From an uncultured Leucobacter sp. (GTDB taxonomy: Bacteria > Actinomycetota > Actinomycetes > Actinomycetales > Microbacteriaceae): a stretch of 64,000 nucleotides of DNA. The translations under genes and the position numbers were made by a program. The stretch lies in contig CALCJF010000109.1 of assembly GCA_937967375.1 (NCBI GenBank), positions 1 to 64,000 of the forward strand. The letters are read 5' to 3'. Below are positions 34,828 through 43,434 of the stretch, piece after piece (positions within the stretch are counted from its first letter, which is position 1; every line of letters begins with the position of its first letter). The notes beneath the pieces are model-generated. The model had not been told where the DNA came from, did not search any database, and worked only from the letters and a program-made list of their open reading frames with translations.

Positions 34828-35464
34828 CCAGGCCGTCTCGAAAGACCCGACACTCGAGTTCGAAGAATCCTGCTTCGCGGCGGGCCACGAGCTGGTCATC
34901 GGGATCGACGAGGTTGGCCGCGGGGCAATCGCCGGCCCCGTCGCGGTGGGCGTGCATGCGGTCAGCGCCCCCGGATCACCGTTTCCGCTCGGGCTTCGTG
35001 ATTCGAAGCTGCTGAGCGAGAAGAAACGCGAACTGCTCGCCCCGCTCGTTGCCGAGTGGGGGCACGGGGCGGTCGGTTACGTCAGTGCGGCAGAGATTGA
35101 TGCACGCGGGATCACCTGGGCGCTCGGCGAGGCCGGCCGCAGGGCGTTGCTCAGCCTGCACGAGGGAGGCGTGCCAGTGGCTCGTGCGGTGATCCTCGTC
35201 GATGGAAAACACGACTGGCTCTCGCCCGTGCTGCGCGCTCCGCTGAACGTACACACGATGGTCGGTGGCGACCGGGCGTGCGCGAGTGTCGCGGCGGCTT
35301 CCGTGCGTGCCAAAGTCGATCGCGACCACGTGATGCGCGAGGCGCACGAAGCCGAACCGCACTACGCTTGGGCGTCAAACAAGGGGTATGGCGCGAAGGT
35401 GCACTACGACGGCATCGCGACGCACGGGCTCAGTGAACACCACCGCAAGAGCTGGATCAAGTAG
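34817..35464 (+). CDS. rnhB: Ribonuclease HII
   Basis: The 215-residue enzyme removes RNA from RNA-DNA hybrids and misincorporated ribonucleotides. The catalytic acidic residues are in IGIDEVGRGAIAGPV, LRDSKLLSEKKR, and VDGKHDWLSP, with GGDRACASVAAASVRAKVDRD and NKGYGAKVHYDGIATHGLSEHHRKSW following. The ATG at 34817 lies inside the end of lepB; this gene order is standard for actinobacteria. Confidence 0.95.
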   Translation: MASDQAVSKDPTLEFEESCFAAGHELVIGIDEVGRGAIAGPVAVGVHAVSAPGSPFPLGLRDSKLLSEKKRELLAPLVAEWGHGAVGYVSAAEIDARGITWALGEAGRRALLSLHEGGVPVARAVILVDGKHDWLSPVLRAPLNVHTMVGGDRACASVAAASVRAKVDRDHVMREAHEAEPHYAWASNKGYGAKVHYDGIATHGLSEHHRKSWIK

Positions 35465-35523
35465 CGCTTGCGGGTGCCCGGCTCGGAGCACCTTGCGCCG
35501 CGCGCGAGAAGCCGCCCAGGCGC

Positions 35524-35529
35524 TAGGCT
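35524..35529 (+). promoter_or_regulatory. -10 box of murI (leaderless)
   Basis: TAGGCT ends 6 bp before the murI GTG, so the mRNA probably starts at the start codon. No SD is present. Confidence 0.5.
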
Positions 35530-35535
35530 GAACGG

Positions 35536-36402
35536 GTGAGTGAGCAGCACGTGAACGACCGGCCGATCGGTGTCTTCGACTCGGGCGTGGGCGGGCTGAC
35601 GGTTGCCCGCGCGATTCGCGACATGCTGCCGAACGAGTCGATGATCTACGTCGGTGATACTGCTCACACCCCTTACGGCCCGCGGCCAATCGCAGAGGTG
35701 CGCAGATACGCGCTCGAGATTCTCGACGGGCTCGTTGCGCAGGGCGTGAAGATGCTCGTGATCGCCTGCAACACCGCGAGCGCCGCGATGCTGCGCGACG
35801 CCCACGAGCGCTACGACGTGCCGGTGGTCGAAGTAATCGGCCCGACCGTGCGCAGCGCGATTTCGATCACCCGCAACCAGCGCGTGGGGCTCATCGGCAC
35901 TCAGGGCACCATTCAGTCGCGGGTCTACGACGACCTGTTCAGCATGCGGCCCGATATCGAGCTGAGCTCGCAGGCCTGCCCGCGCTTCGTCGAACTCGTC
36001 GAGGCTGGCCAGACGAGCGGCCCTGAGGTGCTCGAAGTGGCTCAGCAGTATCTGGCGCCACTTGTGGCGCAGCAAATCGACACGCTCGTGCTCGGCTGCA
36101 CGCACTATCCGTTCTTGCGCGGAGCCATCAGCCAGGTCGTCGGGCGGCAGGTTGCGCTCGTGTCGAGCGATGTCGAGACGGCGGGCGAGGTATATCGCGT
36201 GCTTACCGACCGCGGGCTGCTGCGCGGGCCGAACACGGGCGAACCAACGGTGCGCTACGAGGCGACAGGCGAAGACACTGCCGGGTTTGTCGAGCTCGCC
36301 AGGCGCATGCTCGGGATCGGCATCGACGCCGTCGACCACCTGCAGACGGGCGCTATCCGGCTGCCGAACTTCACCAATCACGAGGAGAATCAAGATGAGT
36401 AG
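35536..36402 (+). CDS. murI: Glutamate racemase
   Basis: The 288-residue enzyme makes D-glutamate for peptidoglycan. The opening is [24 protein letters not shown]; the two catalytic cysteines are Cys78 in [11 protein letters not shown] and Cys188 in [12 protein letters not shown]. The last 60 residues are variable. GTG 35536 follows a TAGGCT box. The rph ATG lies inside its last codons (8-bp overlap). Confidence 0.95.
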   Translation: MSEQHVNDRPIGVFDSGVGGLTVARAIRDMLPNESMIYVGDTAHTPYGPRPIAEVRRYALEILDGLVAQGVKMLVIACNTASAAMLRDAHERYDVPVVEVIGPTVRSAISITRNQRVGLIGTQGTIQSRVYDDLFSMRPDIELSSQACPRFVELVEAGQTSGPEVLEVAQQYLAPLVAQQIDTLVLGCTHYPFLRGAISQVVGRQVALVSSDVETAGEVYRVLTDRGLLRGPNTGEPTVRYEATGEDTAGFVELARRMLGIGIDAVDHLQTGAIRLPNFTNHEENQDE

Positions 36403-37129
36403 CCAGGTGCGAGCAGACGGCCGCAGCCCACAACAGATGCGCGAGGTCACCATCGAGCGCGGTTGGAGCGCGCAGGCGGAGGGCAGCGCACTCATCAGCT
36501 TCGGTGCGACAAAGGTGCTCTGCACCGCCTCGTTCACCCCCGGTGTTCCGCCGTGGTTGCGAGGCCAGGGCAAGGGCTGGGTGACCGCCGAGTACTCGAT
36601 GCTGCCGCGTTCGACGAACGAGCGCATGGCGCGCGAGTCGGTCAAAGGCAAGATCGGCGGTCGCACGCACGAGATCTCGCGCCTGATCGGCCGCAGCCTG
36701 CGCGCGGTCGTCGACATGAAGGCGCTCGGTGAAAACACCCTCGTGATCGACTGCGACGTGTTGCAGGCAGACGGTGGCACACGCACCGCGTCGATCACGG
36801 GAGCCTATGTTGCGCTCGCCGAGGCGATCGAGTGGGCGCGCACGAAGGGCTACGTCGCCAAGAACGCAGTGCCCCTCACCGATAGCGTCGCGGCAGTCTC
36901 GGTCGGCATCGTCGACGGCGTGCCGCTCTCAGACCTCGCCTACGTCGAAGATGTGCGGGCCGAGACCGATATGAACGTCGTCGTGACGGGCCGCGGCGGC
37001 TTCGTCGAGGTGCAGGGCACCGCCGAGGGCGCACCGTTCTCACGCGCCGAGCTCGACAGCCTGCTCGACCTCGCGATCGTCTCGACCGGCGAACTGCGCG
37101 AGCTGCAGCTCGCCGCACTGCAGAGCTGA
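36395..37129 (+). CDS. rph: Ribonuclease PH
   Basis: The 244-residue phosphorolytic exonuclease trims tRNA 3' ends. Text such as [77 protein letters not shown] and [23 protein letters not shown] is diagnostic. The ATG at 36395 has GGAG 11 bp upstream and overlaps murI. The length is normal. Confidence 0.96.
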   Translation: MSSQVRADGRSPQQMREVTIERGWSAQAEGSALISFGATKVLCTASFTPGVPPWLRGQGKGWVTAEYSMLPRSTNERMARESVKGKIGGRTHEISRLIGRSLRAVVDMKALGENTLVIDCDVLQADGGTRTASITGAYVALAEAIEWARTKGYVAKNAVPLTDSVAAVSVGIVDGVPLSDLAYVEDVRAETDMNVVVTGRGGFVEVQGTAEGAPFSRAELDSLLDLAIVSTGELRELQLAALQS

Positions 37130-37137
37130 GGCAGCGC

Positions 37138-37743
37138 ATGGCTCAGGTAGTACTTGCGTCGCACAACGCCCACAAGCTCGAAGAACTGCGTCGCGTGCTC
37201 GCGCCGCTCGTGCCGGGCATCGAGCTGATCGGCTACGACGGCCCCGAGCCTGTCGAGAGCGGCGTGACGTTCGAAGAGAACGCGCTGCTCAAGGCCCGCG
37301 CCGCCGCGGCGCACACGGGGTTGCCTGCGATCGCCGACGATTCGGGCATCTCGGTCGACGTGTTGGGCGGGTGCCCGGGAATCTTCTCGGCGCGCTGGGG
37401 CGGCCCCGAGCGCAGCGACACCGGCAATGTCGAGCTGTTGCTCTGGCAGCTGTCTGACCTTGCAGACGAGCACCGGGGCGCCGCGTTCATGTGCGCCGCC
37501 GCGCTGGCGCTGCCGCCGACCCCGAGCGCAGACGGCGACGAGGTCTCGGTGCTCGCGGCATGGCGAGGATCAGTGCTGCGCGCCCCCGCTGGCGAGGGCG
37601 GCTTCGGCTACGACCCGGTGTTTCAGCCCGAGGGCGAGACCCGCTCAGCCGCGCAGATGACCGTAGAAGAGAAAGACGCGGTGTCGCATCGGCGCCGCGC
37701 GTTCACCGAGCTCTCGAAGGAGCTGCTGAGGAGGCTGCCATGA
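37138..37743 (+). CDS. rdgB: dITP/XTP pyrophosphatase (RdgB/HAM1)
   Basis: The 201-residue house-cleaning NTPase hydrolyses non-canonical purine nucleotides. Motifs: VLASHNAHKLEELRRVL, VTFEENALLKARAAAAHTGLPAIADDSGISVD, GIFSARWGG, GEGGFGYDPVFQPEGET, and KDAVSHRRRAFTELS. The gene lies 8 bp after rph; its stop overlaps the start of the large fusion gene by 4 bp (ATGA). Confidence 0.95.
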   Translation: MAQVVLASHNAHKLEELRRVLAPLVPGIELIGYDGPEPVESGVTFEENALLKARAAAAHTGLPAIADDSGISVDVLGGCPGIFSARWGGPERSDTGNVELLLWQLSDLADEHRGAAFMCAAALALPPTPSADGDEVSVLAAWRGSVLRAPAGEGGFGYDPVFQPEGETRSAAQMTVEEKDAVSHRRRAFTELSKELLRRLP

Positions 37744-40739
37744 GCGACGCAGGTGGGCTGGTTCGGCCCGACGTGACCGAGAGCGACGCCGCACGCATCG
37801 CCTTCGAGCGCTACGGGATCGAGGTGGTGGCGAGCGAGCTTGGAAGCAACCAGGATCGCAACTTTCTGCTGACCGAGCCAGATGGTGTGAAGAGCGTGCT
37901 GCGCATCGACAACCAGGCATTCTCAGACGCGGCACGGGAAGCGCAGCATGCCGCGCTCGACGCGTATCGCGCGGCTGGCGTTGCCGTCGCGGCAATGCTG
38001 CCCGGGCTCGACGGCGAGATCACGCAGCGCTGGAACGGCTTTGCAGCGCGGCGAAGCGAGTTCGCCGCCGGAGAGCCCATGCTCGACTGCGGCTACCTGG
38101 CGCCCGCGGTCATCTCGGAGTTCGGCGCACTTGCTGCGGCTTCAGTGAACGCACTCATCGGCCTCGACCACGCGGGGCTCGAGGTGCCGAGCGTCTGGGA
38201 CATGCGGGTCGCGCACGAAGAGACGTTGCGGCTCGCGGCGTCCATCGAAGACGAGACGCTGCGATCCCGCGTGCTCGATGCGGCCGAAGACGCGCATGCC
38301 GCGCTTTCGCTCGTCGCCGACGCGCTGCCGGTGCAGGCGATTCACGGCGACCTCACCGACGACAACGTGATGGGCGCACGCGGCGACGACACGAGGCTGC
38401 ACCCGCACACCGTGCTCGACTTGGGCGACCTCAGCTACGGCTGGCGTGTTGCCGAACTCGCAGTAACGCTGAGCTCGTTGCTGCACCACGAGCCCGAGCG
38501 CCCGCTCGCCGTACTTCGGGCCGTGCGCGCGTTTCACCGCGACGCACGCCTGTCTGCGGCCGAGGCTCGCGCGCTCTGGCCCCTGGTCGCGCTGCGGGCC
38601 GCGCTGTTGGTCGCAAGCGGCTGGCGTCAGCTGCAGATCGACGGCGACAACGACTACGCGCGGGATCGCATTGCCGGTGAACAGGCGATCTTCGACGCGG
38701 CAACGCGATACCCGCTTGCCGAGATGACCGAGCTGGTACTTGCCGAGCTCGGGTACCAGGGCATCGCTGCGGGGGCCGAACTGAAGCTCGCGGTGGCGCC
38801 CGCGCCGCCTGTTGGTGAGGGCACGCTCGCTCCGCTGCGGTCGCTTCTGCCGTGGCTCGAGGGTGAAGTCGCGGTGCTCGACCCCGGTGTCGAGAGCGAG
38901 GCGCTCGCGTCTGGCCGCTGGCTTGAATCAGACGCCGAGGCCGGGCTTGTCGCTGATGCATTCGCCGGGGGAGCCGAGGCAGCGGTGCTGCCGTATGGGG
39001 TGTACCGGCTGACAAGCGCCGCGGTCGATTCGAGCGACGCGGCGGCGACCTGGCCGGCTGACACCGAGGTCTTCGTTCGATCAGAGCTCGTGGGCAAGGT
39101 GCACGCCCCCCTCGGCGGTACGGTTGCTGGGTTCTCTGACAGCTCCGTCGTGCTCGACACCGCGAACGGGTGGAGCCTGCAGATCATGGGGTTGCTGCCC
39201 TCGGTTCTGCTCGGCGACGAGGTCGAGGCCGGCGTGCCGCTCGGCCAGCTTGCAGGAGGTGGGCATCTCGTCGTTGGCCTGCGCCGCCGAGACGTGCTGC
39301 GGCAGATTCAATTCGTCGCGGCAGGCGATCCGCACCGGCCTCTCATGCTCGCACCCGAGCGCGTGCCGGCCTGGCGGCGGTTCACGCACGACCCGGCCGC
39401 GATCCTCGGCCTTGCATCGCTCGTCCAACGCGACGAATCCGGCGACGAACAGTTGCGCCGCGAACAGATCTTCGCGAGTGCGCAGGAGCGCTACTACGAG
39501 GAGCCGATGCAGATCGAGCGTGGGTGGCGGCACCACCTCGTCGACACCACGGGGCGGTCGTATGTCGACATGGTCAACAACGTGACGGGGCTCGGCCACG
39601 GCCACCCCGGCGTCGCCGATGCCGTGAATCGTCAGATTCGCGTGCTGAACACCAACTCGCGATTCCTGTACCGCGAGCTTGCAGAGTACAGTGAGCGGCT
39701 GCTCGCGAAGCTTCCGGCTGGCACCGGGCTCGACACGGTGCTGCTCGTGAACTCTGGTTCTGAGGCGGTGGATCTGGCCCTGCGTCTCGCGCAAGCAGCC
39801 TCGGGGCGCAAGACGATCGTCGCGCTGCGCGAGGCCTATCACGGCTGGACCATGGCGAGCGATGCCGTGACGACCAGCGCATACGACAACCCGTTCGCGC
39901 TCGAGAATCGGCCCGAGTGGGTGCACGTCGCCGACGTGCCGAATCGCTTTCGGGGCACATATCGCGGTGCCGCTGACGACGCGTCTATCGGGGCCGCATA
40001 TGCCGCAGATCTTGCCGCTGAACTGCGCGCCCTTGAGACTGAAGGGCGGCCTGTCGGCGGGTTCATCTGCGAATCGGTGCTCGGCAACGCCGGGGGAGTC
40101 ATGCTGCCCTCTGGGTACCTCGCGGAGGCGTATGACGCGGTGCGCGCGGCCGGCGGTCTGTGCATCGCCGACGAGGTACAGGTCGGCTTCGGCCGCATGG
40201 GCTCGAGCTTCTGGGGCTTCGAGCAGTCGGGGGTAACGCCAGACATCATCGCGATTGCGAAGCCCATGGGCAACGGATTTCCGATCGGTGGCGTGATCAC
40301 CTCGAAGCGCGTCGCCGACGCGCTCTCGTCGCAGGGGCAGTTCTTCTCTTCGGCCGGCGGCAACCCGCTGTCGTGCCGGGTCGGCATTGCGGTGCTCGAC
40401 GCAATGCGTGACGAGGGTCTGCAAGAGAACGCGCGCGTGGTGGGGAACAGCCTGATCGCGGGCTTCACCGCGCTGGCTGAGAAGCACGAGCTGATCGGGC
40501 CGATTCACGGCGAGGGCCTCTACCTCGGGGTCGAGCTGGTGCGCGACCGCGACACGATGGAGCCCGCGAAAGAGGAGGCCGCGGCGATCTGCGAGCGACT
40601 GCGCGAACTCGGCGTGATCGTGCTCACCACTTCGGAGCGTTCGAACGTGCTCAAAGTGAAGCCGCCACTGTGCCTCACCGCGGAAAGCGCCGACTTTGTG
40701 GTGGCCCAGCTCGATCGGGTGCTGACCGAGGGGTGGTGA
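37740..40739 (+). CDS. Fusion: APH-type kinase + degenerate M23 domain + class III PLP aminotransferase/phospho-lyase
   Basis: ATG 37740 overlaps the rdgB stop; GAGGAGG lies just upstream. The 999 residues form three parts. Residues 1-335: APH/choline kinase fold with catalytic IHGDLTDDN (His202, Asp204, Asn209) and metal LDLGD (Asp227). Residues about 440-525: an M23-like barrel (VHAPLGGTVAGF...LLGDEVEAGVPLGQLAGGGHL) without the HxH zinc motif. Residues about 575-999: class III aminotransferase fold with VNSGSEAVDLALRLA, DEVQVGFGRMG and PLP Lys841 in AIAKPMGNGFPIGG. Kinase and PLP parts match hydroxylysine kinase and ETNPPL/PHYKPL-type phospho-lyases, so the enzyme may phosphorylate an amino alcohol and then eliminate phosphate and ammonia. 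Confidence 0.88.
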   Translation: MSDAGGLVRPDVTESDAARIAFERYGIEVVASELGSNQDRNFLLTEPDGVKSVLRIDNQAFSDAAREAQHAALDAYRAAGVAVAAMLPGLDGEITQRWNGFAARRSEFAAGEPMLDCGYLAPAVISEFGALAAASVNALIGLDHAGLEVPSVWDMRVAHEETLRLAASIEDETLRSRVLDAAEDAHAALSLVADALPVQAIHGDLTDDNVMGARGDDTRLHPHTVLDLGDLSYGWRVAELAVTLSSLLHHEPERPLAVLRAVRAFHRDARLSAAEARALWPLVALRAALLVASGWRQLQIDGDNDYARDRIAGEQAIFDAATRYPLAEMTELVLAELGYQGIAAGAELKLAVAPAPPVGEGTLAPLRSLLPWLEGEVAVLDPGVESEALASGRWLESDAEAGLVADAFAGGAEAAVLPYGVYRLTSAAVDSSDAAATWPADTEVFVRSELVGKVHAPLGGTVAGFSDSSVVLDTANGWSLQIMGLLPSVLLGDEVEAGVPLGQLAGGGHLVVGLRRRDVLRQIQFVAAGDPHRPLMLAPERVPAWRRFTHDPAAILGLASLVQRDESGDEQLRREQIFASAQERYYEEPMQIERGWRHHLVDTTGRSYVDMVNNVTGLGHGHPGVADAVNRQIRVLNTNSRFLYRELAEYSERLLAKLPAGTGLDTVLLVNSGSEAVDLALRLAQAASGRKTIVALREAYHGWTMASDAVTTSAYDNPFALENRPEWVHVADVPNRFRGTYRGAADDASIGAAYAADLAAELRALETEGRPVGGFICESVLGNAGGVMLPSGYLAEAYDAVRAAGGLCIADEVQVGFGRMGSSFWGFEQSGVTPDIIAIAKPMGNGFPIGGVITSKRVADALSSQGQFFSSAGGNPLSCRVGIAVLDAMRDEGLQENARVVGNSLIAGFTALAEKHELIGPIHGEGLYLGVELVRDRDTMEPAKEEAAAICERLRELGVIVLTTSERSNVLKVKPPLCLTAESADFVVAQLDRVLTEGW

Positions 40740-40742
40740 CGC

Positions 40743-42056
40743 GTGCCGGGCAAGGAGAGCATGCAAGAAGCCAGCTCGGAACGGCCGAATGAGGCTCTGC
40801 CGCGAGACCCCGCAAGGCGCGATTGGGTGAGGCGCGATCCAGCGATACGTGATCCAGTGCAGCGTGCAAAACGCACCGCGAAAGTTCTCGGGTGGATCAC
40901 CGCGCTCGTACTGGTGGCGCCGCTGCCGTTTGTGTTTGTCGACAGCCCAACGGCAGGATACGCGGGCCTTGCTGTGCTGGGGGCGAGCTGGTTCTTTCTA
41001 CTGCCGATTCTGCTGCTCGGGCTCTTCATCTGCGCGGTGGTGGTTGCGGTGAAGACCGCGAACGACCCGATGAAGTCGGCGCAGGGCAGAACGATTCGCG
41101 CCGCAATTTGGGGCTTTGGATCGGTTGCGGTTCTCGCGGGTGCGGTCGCGCTTGGAGGCGCCACGCTTCCGGTGCTCGTGTTTCTGGGTGCAGCATCCAT
41201 ATTGATGCAGATAGCCTTTTGGGCGACGTTCGCAGGGGCGAAGCATCGCGCCCGCGGGCCGAAGATCGGTCTTGTCATCACAGTCGCTCTGACCGTGCTG
41301 CTGCTCGCACAGAGCATGGTCGCGCAACAGTACGTCATAATTGCTCGCGACCTCTCTTCGATTGAGCGAATGACGGAGCGCGATCTTCGAAACACTGAAG
41401 CCCGCACCGCCGCGATCTGCCTGAGTGTGCCCGGGCACGAAGCCGCGATTGCAGACGCCGAGGCACTGATCTCTCGAATCGCGCCGCCCGTGCTTCCAGA
41501 GGCCACGCTCGACGAGGTTCGAAGGCAGCTCGCCAGCGGCCGCACGGCCCTCGCCGCATTCGACGGCAGCGGCTGCGAAGCGCAGTCCGAAGAGATGAGC
41601 GAGAGGATCACCGCCCAGACCGGGCAGGAGCCGTCTTTCGGCACGAACGACGTCTCGCTCGGCAGCAAGGCGTTTGTCGAGAACCTGCTTGAAAGTGCCG
41701 GGTTGGAGTCATTGAGTCGGCCCAGTGCCGAGCCCGTGTCATTCTGGGTTGCGCCGTGGTCGCTCAGCGAGATTGCTCACGAAAAGGATCTCGCTGTCGA
41801 CCGTCTGGAGGAGGCTCGCGTTAAGGCCAACGACTCTGAGAAGCGACTCAATCAGCTCTGGGACGGAGTTCAGGTCGATACCTCGGTTATGGCCGACGTC
41901 GCGCCGACCGCGGCTGAACAGGTGATTGCTGCGGCTCCCGCGGTATCCGACACTGAGGCAGGAAATCTGCGCGCGCTCGCGCAAACAGCAAAGCGCTCGG
42001 GCGTGGCTGGCCTGGTCGCATATGTCGATGCGGCGAACGAGATGCTTGGGCGGTGA
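40743..42056 (+). CDS. Membrane protein of unknown function
   Basis: The product has 437 residues from GTG 40743, or 431 from ATG 40761. An Arg/Asp/Pro-rich cytoplasmic start (DPARRDWVRRDPAIRDPVQRAKR) is followed by about five transmembrane segments between residues 47 and 195, then a soluble, mainly helical C-terminal region of about 240 residues. That region has two widely spaced Cys (CLSVPG, GCEAQ) and would be extracytoplasmic. It lies 3 bp after the fusion gene and may be co-transcribed. I recognise no family. Confidence 0.65.
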   Translation: MPGKESMQEASSERPNEALPRDPARRDWVRRDPAIRDPVQRAKRTAKVLGWITALVLVAPLPFVFVDSPTAGYAGLAVLGASWFFLLPILLLGLFICAVVVAVKTANDPMKSAQGRTIRAAIWGFGSVAVLAGAVALGGATLPVLVFLGAASILMQIAFWATFAGAKHRARGPKIGLVITVALTVLLLAQSMVAQQYVIIARDLSSIERMTERDLRNTEARTAAICLSVPGHEAAIADAEALISRIAPPVLPEATLDEVRRQLASGRTALAAFDGSGCEAQSEEMSERITAQTGQEPSFGTNDVSLGSKAFVENLLESAGLESLSRPSAEPVSFWVAPWSLSEIAHEKDLAVDRLEEARVKANDSEKRLNQLWDGVQVDTSVMADVAPTAAEQVIAAAPAVSDTEAGNLRALAQTAKRSGVAGLVAYVDAANEMLGR

Positions 42057-42061
42057 CGCGG

Positions 42062-42766
42062 CTAGCCGAGATACAGATCAGTTTCTGCCTGGAAAGCCTC
42101 GGACTCGGTGATCGCGTCACGAATGGCTTTCTCGCCGAGCCCGCATGCGCGCAGACAGGTCACGCCTACTACTTTGACATAGCCCGGATCTATAGGGGGA
42201 CCTGAGCGGCGAAGCAACGTGATCAACTCGGAAATGTGGATGAGTACAGCGCCAAGCTGCTCTTCGCTCAGGTTGTACTTTGCGGGTGCCTGCTGCGCCC
42301 GTGAGCCGAGGCGGGCAAACACGCGCTCAATTTCGCGACCCTCTTCATGAAAGTGCGCATATTGGGCGCTTTGCACCTCGGGCAGTAGCCAGAGAAACGC
42401 CAGGTTAAGCTTCGTTTCTGCGAGCGTGCGCGCGTCGATAGTGGCAAGCGCGTGCAGAGCTGCGGCCGGGCTCAGCTCAGTCGGAACCGCCGCCTCTATG
42501 CGGCGGGCGATTTCGATGCCGGGGTGCAACGAAACGTTCAGCAACTCGTGCAAGATTTCTTCTTTGCCGGCGAAGTGATAGTAGAGGGTCGCCTGGCGAA
42601 TTCCAACTGCTTCAGCGATCGCCCGTGTAGTCGTCGCGGTGAAGCCGTGGGTGATGAAGAGTTCGGCGGCGGCCTTGAGTATTTGCTCGCGAGGGGCATC
42701 GCCGTTTTCTGGAGCGCCCTCGGCGCGGGGACGCCCAACGCGAGTTGGCGGTGTCGGTGACGGCAT
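42062..42766 (-). CDS. TetR-family transcriptional regulator
   Basis: The ATG at 42766 (MPSPTPPTRVGRPRAEG) has GAGG 6 bp upstream and gives 234 residues; a 28-residue longer frame is open but has no SD. The HTH is at about 25-75: REQILKAAAELFITHGFTATTTRAIAEAVGIRQATLYYHFAGKEEILHELL. The ligand domain is unlike those of known drug regulators. It is divergent from the hyu operon, and a 10-bp motif occurs at both divergent promoters, so it probably represses itself and that operon. Confidence 0.9.
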   Translation of the reverse strand: MPSPTPPTRVGRPRAEGAPENGDAPREQILKAAAELFITHGFTATTTRAIAEAVGIRQATLYYHFAGKEEILHELLNVSLHPGIEIARRIEAAVPTELSPAAALHALATIDARTLAETKLNLAFLWLLPEVQSAQYAHFHEEGREIERVFARLGSRAQQAPAKYNLSEEQLGAVLIHISELITLLRRSGPPIDPGYVKVVGVTCLRACGLGEKAIRDAITESEAFQAETDLYLG

Positions 42767-42813
42767 TGAAACCTCGTGTCCTCTGGTGCAGAAACGCTTA
42801 TGGTGCGGCTGCG

Positions 42814-42823
42814 ATGTTTCCAT
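42814..42823 (-). promoter_or_regulatory. Operator copy 1 (TetR-gene side)
   Basis: On the minus strand this reads ATGGAAACAT, an ATG/CAT dyad, directly after a -10-like TAAGTAT that lies 16 bp from TTGACT. It overlaps the region where the TetR gene's transcript would begin. The plus-strand copy is at 42887-42896. Confidence 0.55.
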
Positions 42824-42867
42824 ACTTACGGGTGCGGGCGAGCGAGTCAAAAATTTCTATCTATCGC

Positions 42868-42896
42868 TTGACAGGTATTGCTCTGCATGGAAACAT
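42868..42896 (+). promoter_or_regulatory. hyu-operon promoter with operator copy 2
   Basis: TTGACA (42868-42873) is followed after 17 bp by AAACAT (42891-42896), which forms the right half of ATGGAAACAT (42887-42896). The same site occurs inverted at 42814-42823. A repressor bound here would cover the -10 box. The leader to the ABM gene would be about 87 nt. Confidence 0.55.
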
Positions 42897-42989
42897 GATC
42901 CCTGAAGACGAAGCGAGACACAATCTCTACTCTTCGCACATTTCACCTCAGCAGGCGCGCACCGAAGCGCGCCAGTCAGGACAGGGTTC

Positions 42990-43352
42990 ATGATCAGAAC
43001 GCAGTTGCACCTTCAGGCTCGCGAGGGTGGTGCCCAGAAGGTGCTTGACTTCTACCTCGAGCGTGGAATCCTGGCGCGATCGAGCGCGCAGCCGGGGTGT
43101 CTCTCTGTTGAGATCGGAGTGTCGCTCGATGAGTCAGATCGCATCACTGTGAGTGCACTCTGGGAATCTGAGACCGCATACCAGGGTTGGCTCGATAACC
43201 CCTCGCGGGCCGACGACGTCGAGGAGTTGCTGCCACTGCTTCGACCAGCTGATTCGGGTGACTCCGGTCGATCGGGCGGATCGGGTGCCCAGCTCGGGTC
43301 GCTCGGCAGCGCGGAGCTCACGCGGGTGGTCGACTTTCGCCCGGCACCGTGA
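42990..43352 (+). CDS. ABM-domain (antibiotic biosynthesis monooxygenase-like) protein
   Basis: The 120-residue protein has a ferredoxin-like ABM pattern in its first 80 residues: IRTQLHLQAREGGAQKVLDFYLERGILARSSAQPGCLSVEIGVSLDES, and ALWESETAYQGWLDNPSR. A Gly/Ser-rich linker and ELTRVVDFRPAP tail follow. Such proteins act as cofactor-free oxygenases or small-molecule binders. It is the first gene downstream of the TetR-controlled promoter and precedes hyuA by 82 bp. Confidence 0.72.
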   Translation: MIRTQLHLQAREGGAQKVLDFYLERGILARSSAQPGCLSVEIGVSLDESDRITVSALWESETAYQGWLDNPSRADDVEELLPLLRPADSGDSGRSGGSGAQLGSLGSAELTRVVDFRPAP

Positions 43353-43434
43353 CCCTGCGGCCTTGCCAGCTGCCTGACTGGCGGGCCGATGGCGCTCATC
43401 ACGCTCAACCCTTCAATACCTCAAGGAAGAATTT

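Noticed and set aside
39081..40766. A 561-codon minus-strand frame over the fusion gene
   Set aside because: It is antisense to the class III aminotransferase domain with conserved PLP motifs; its own translation shows no domain or SD.
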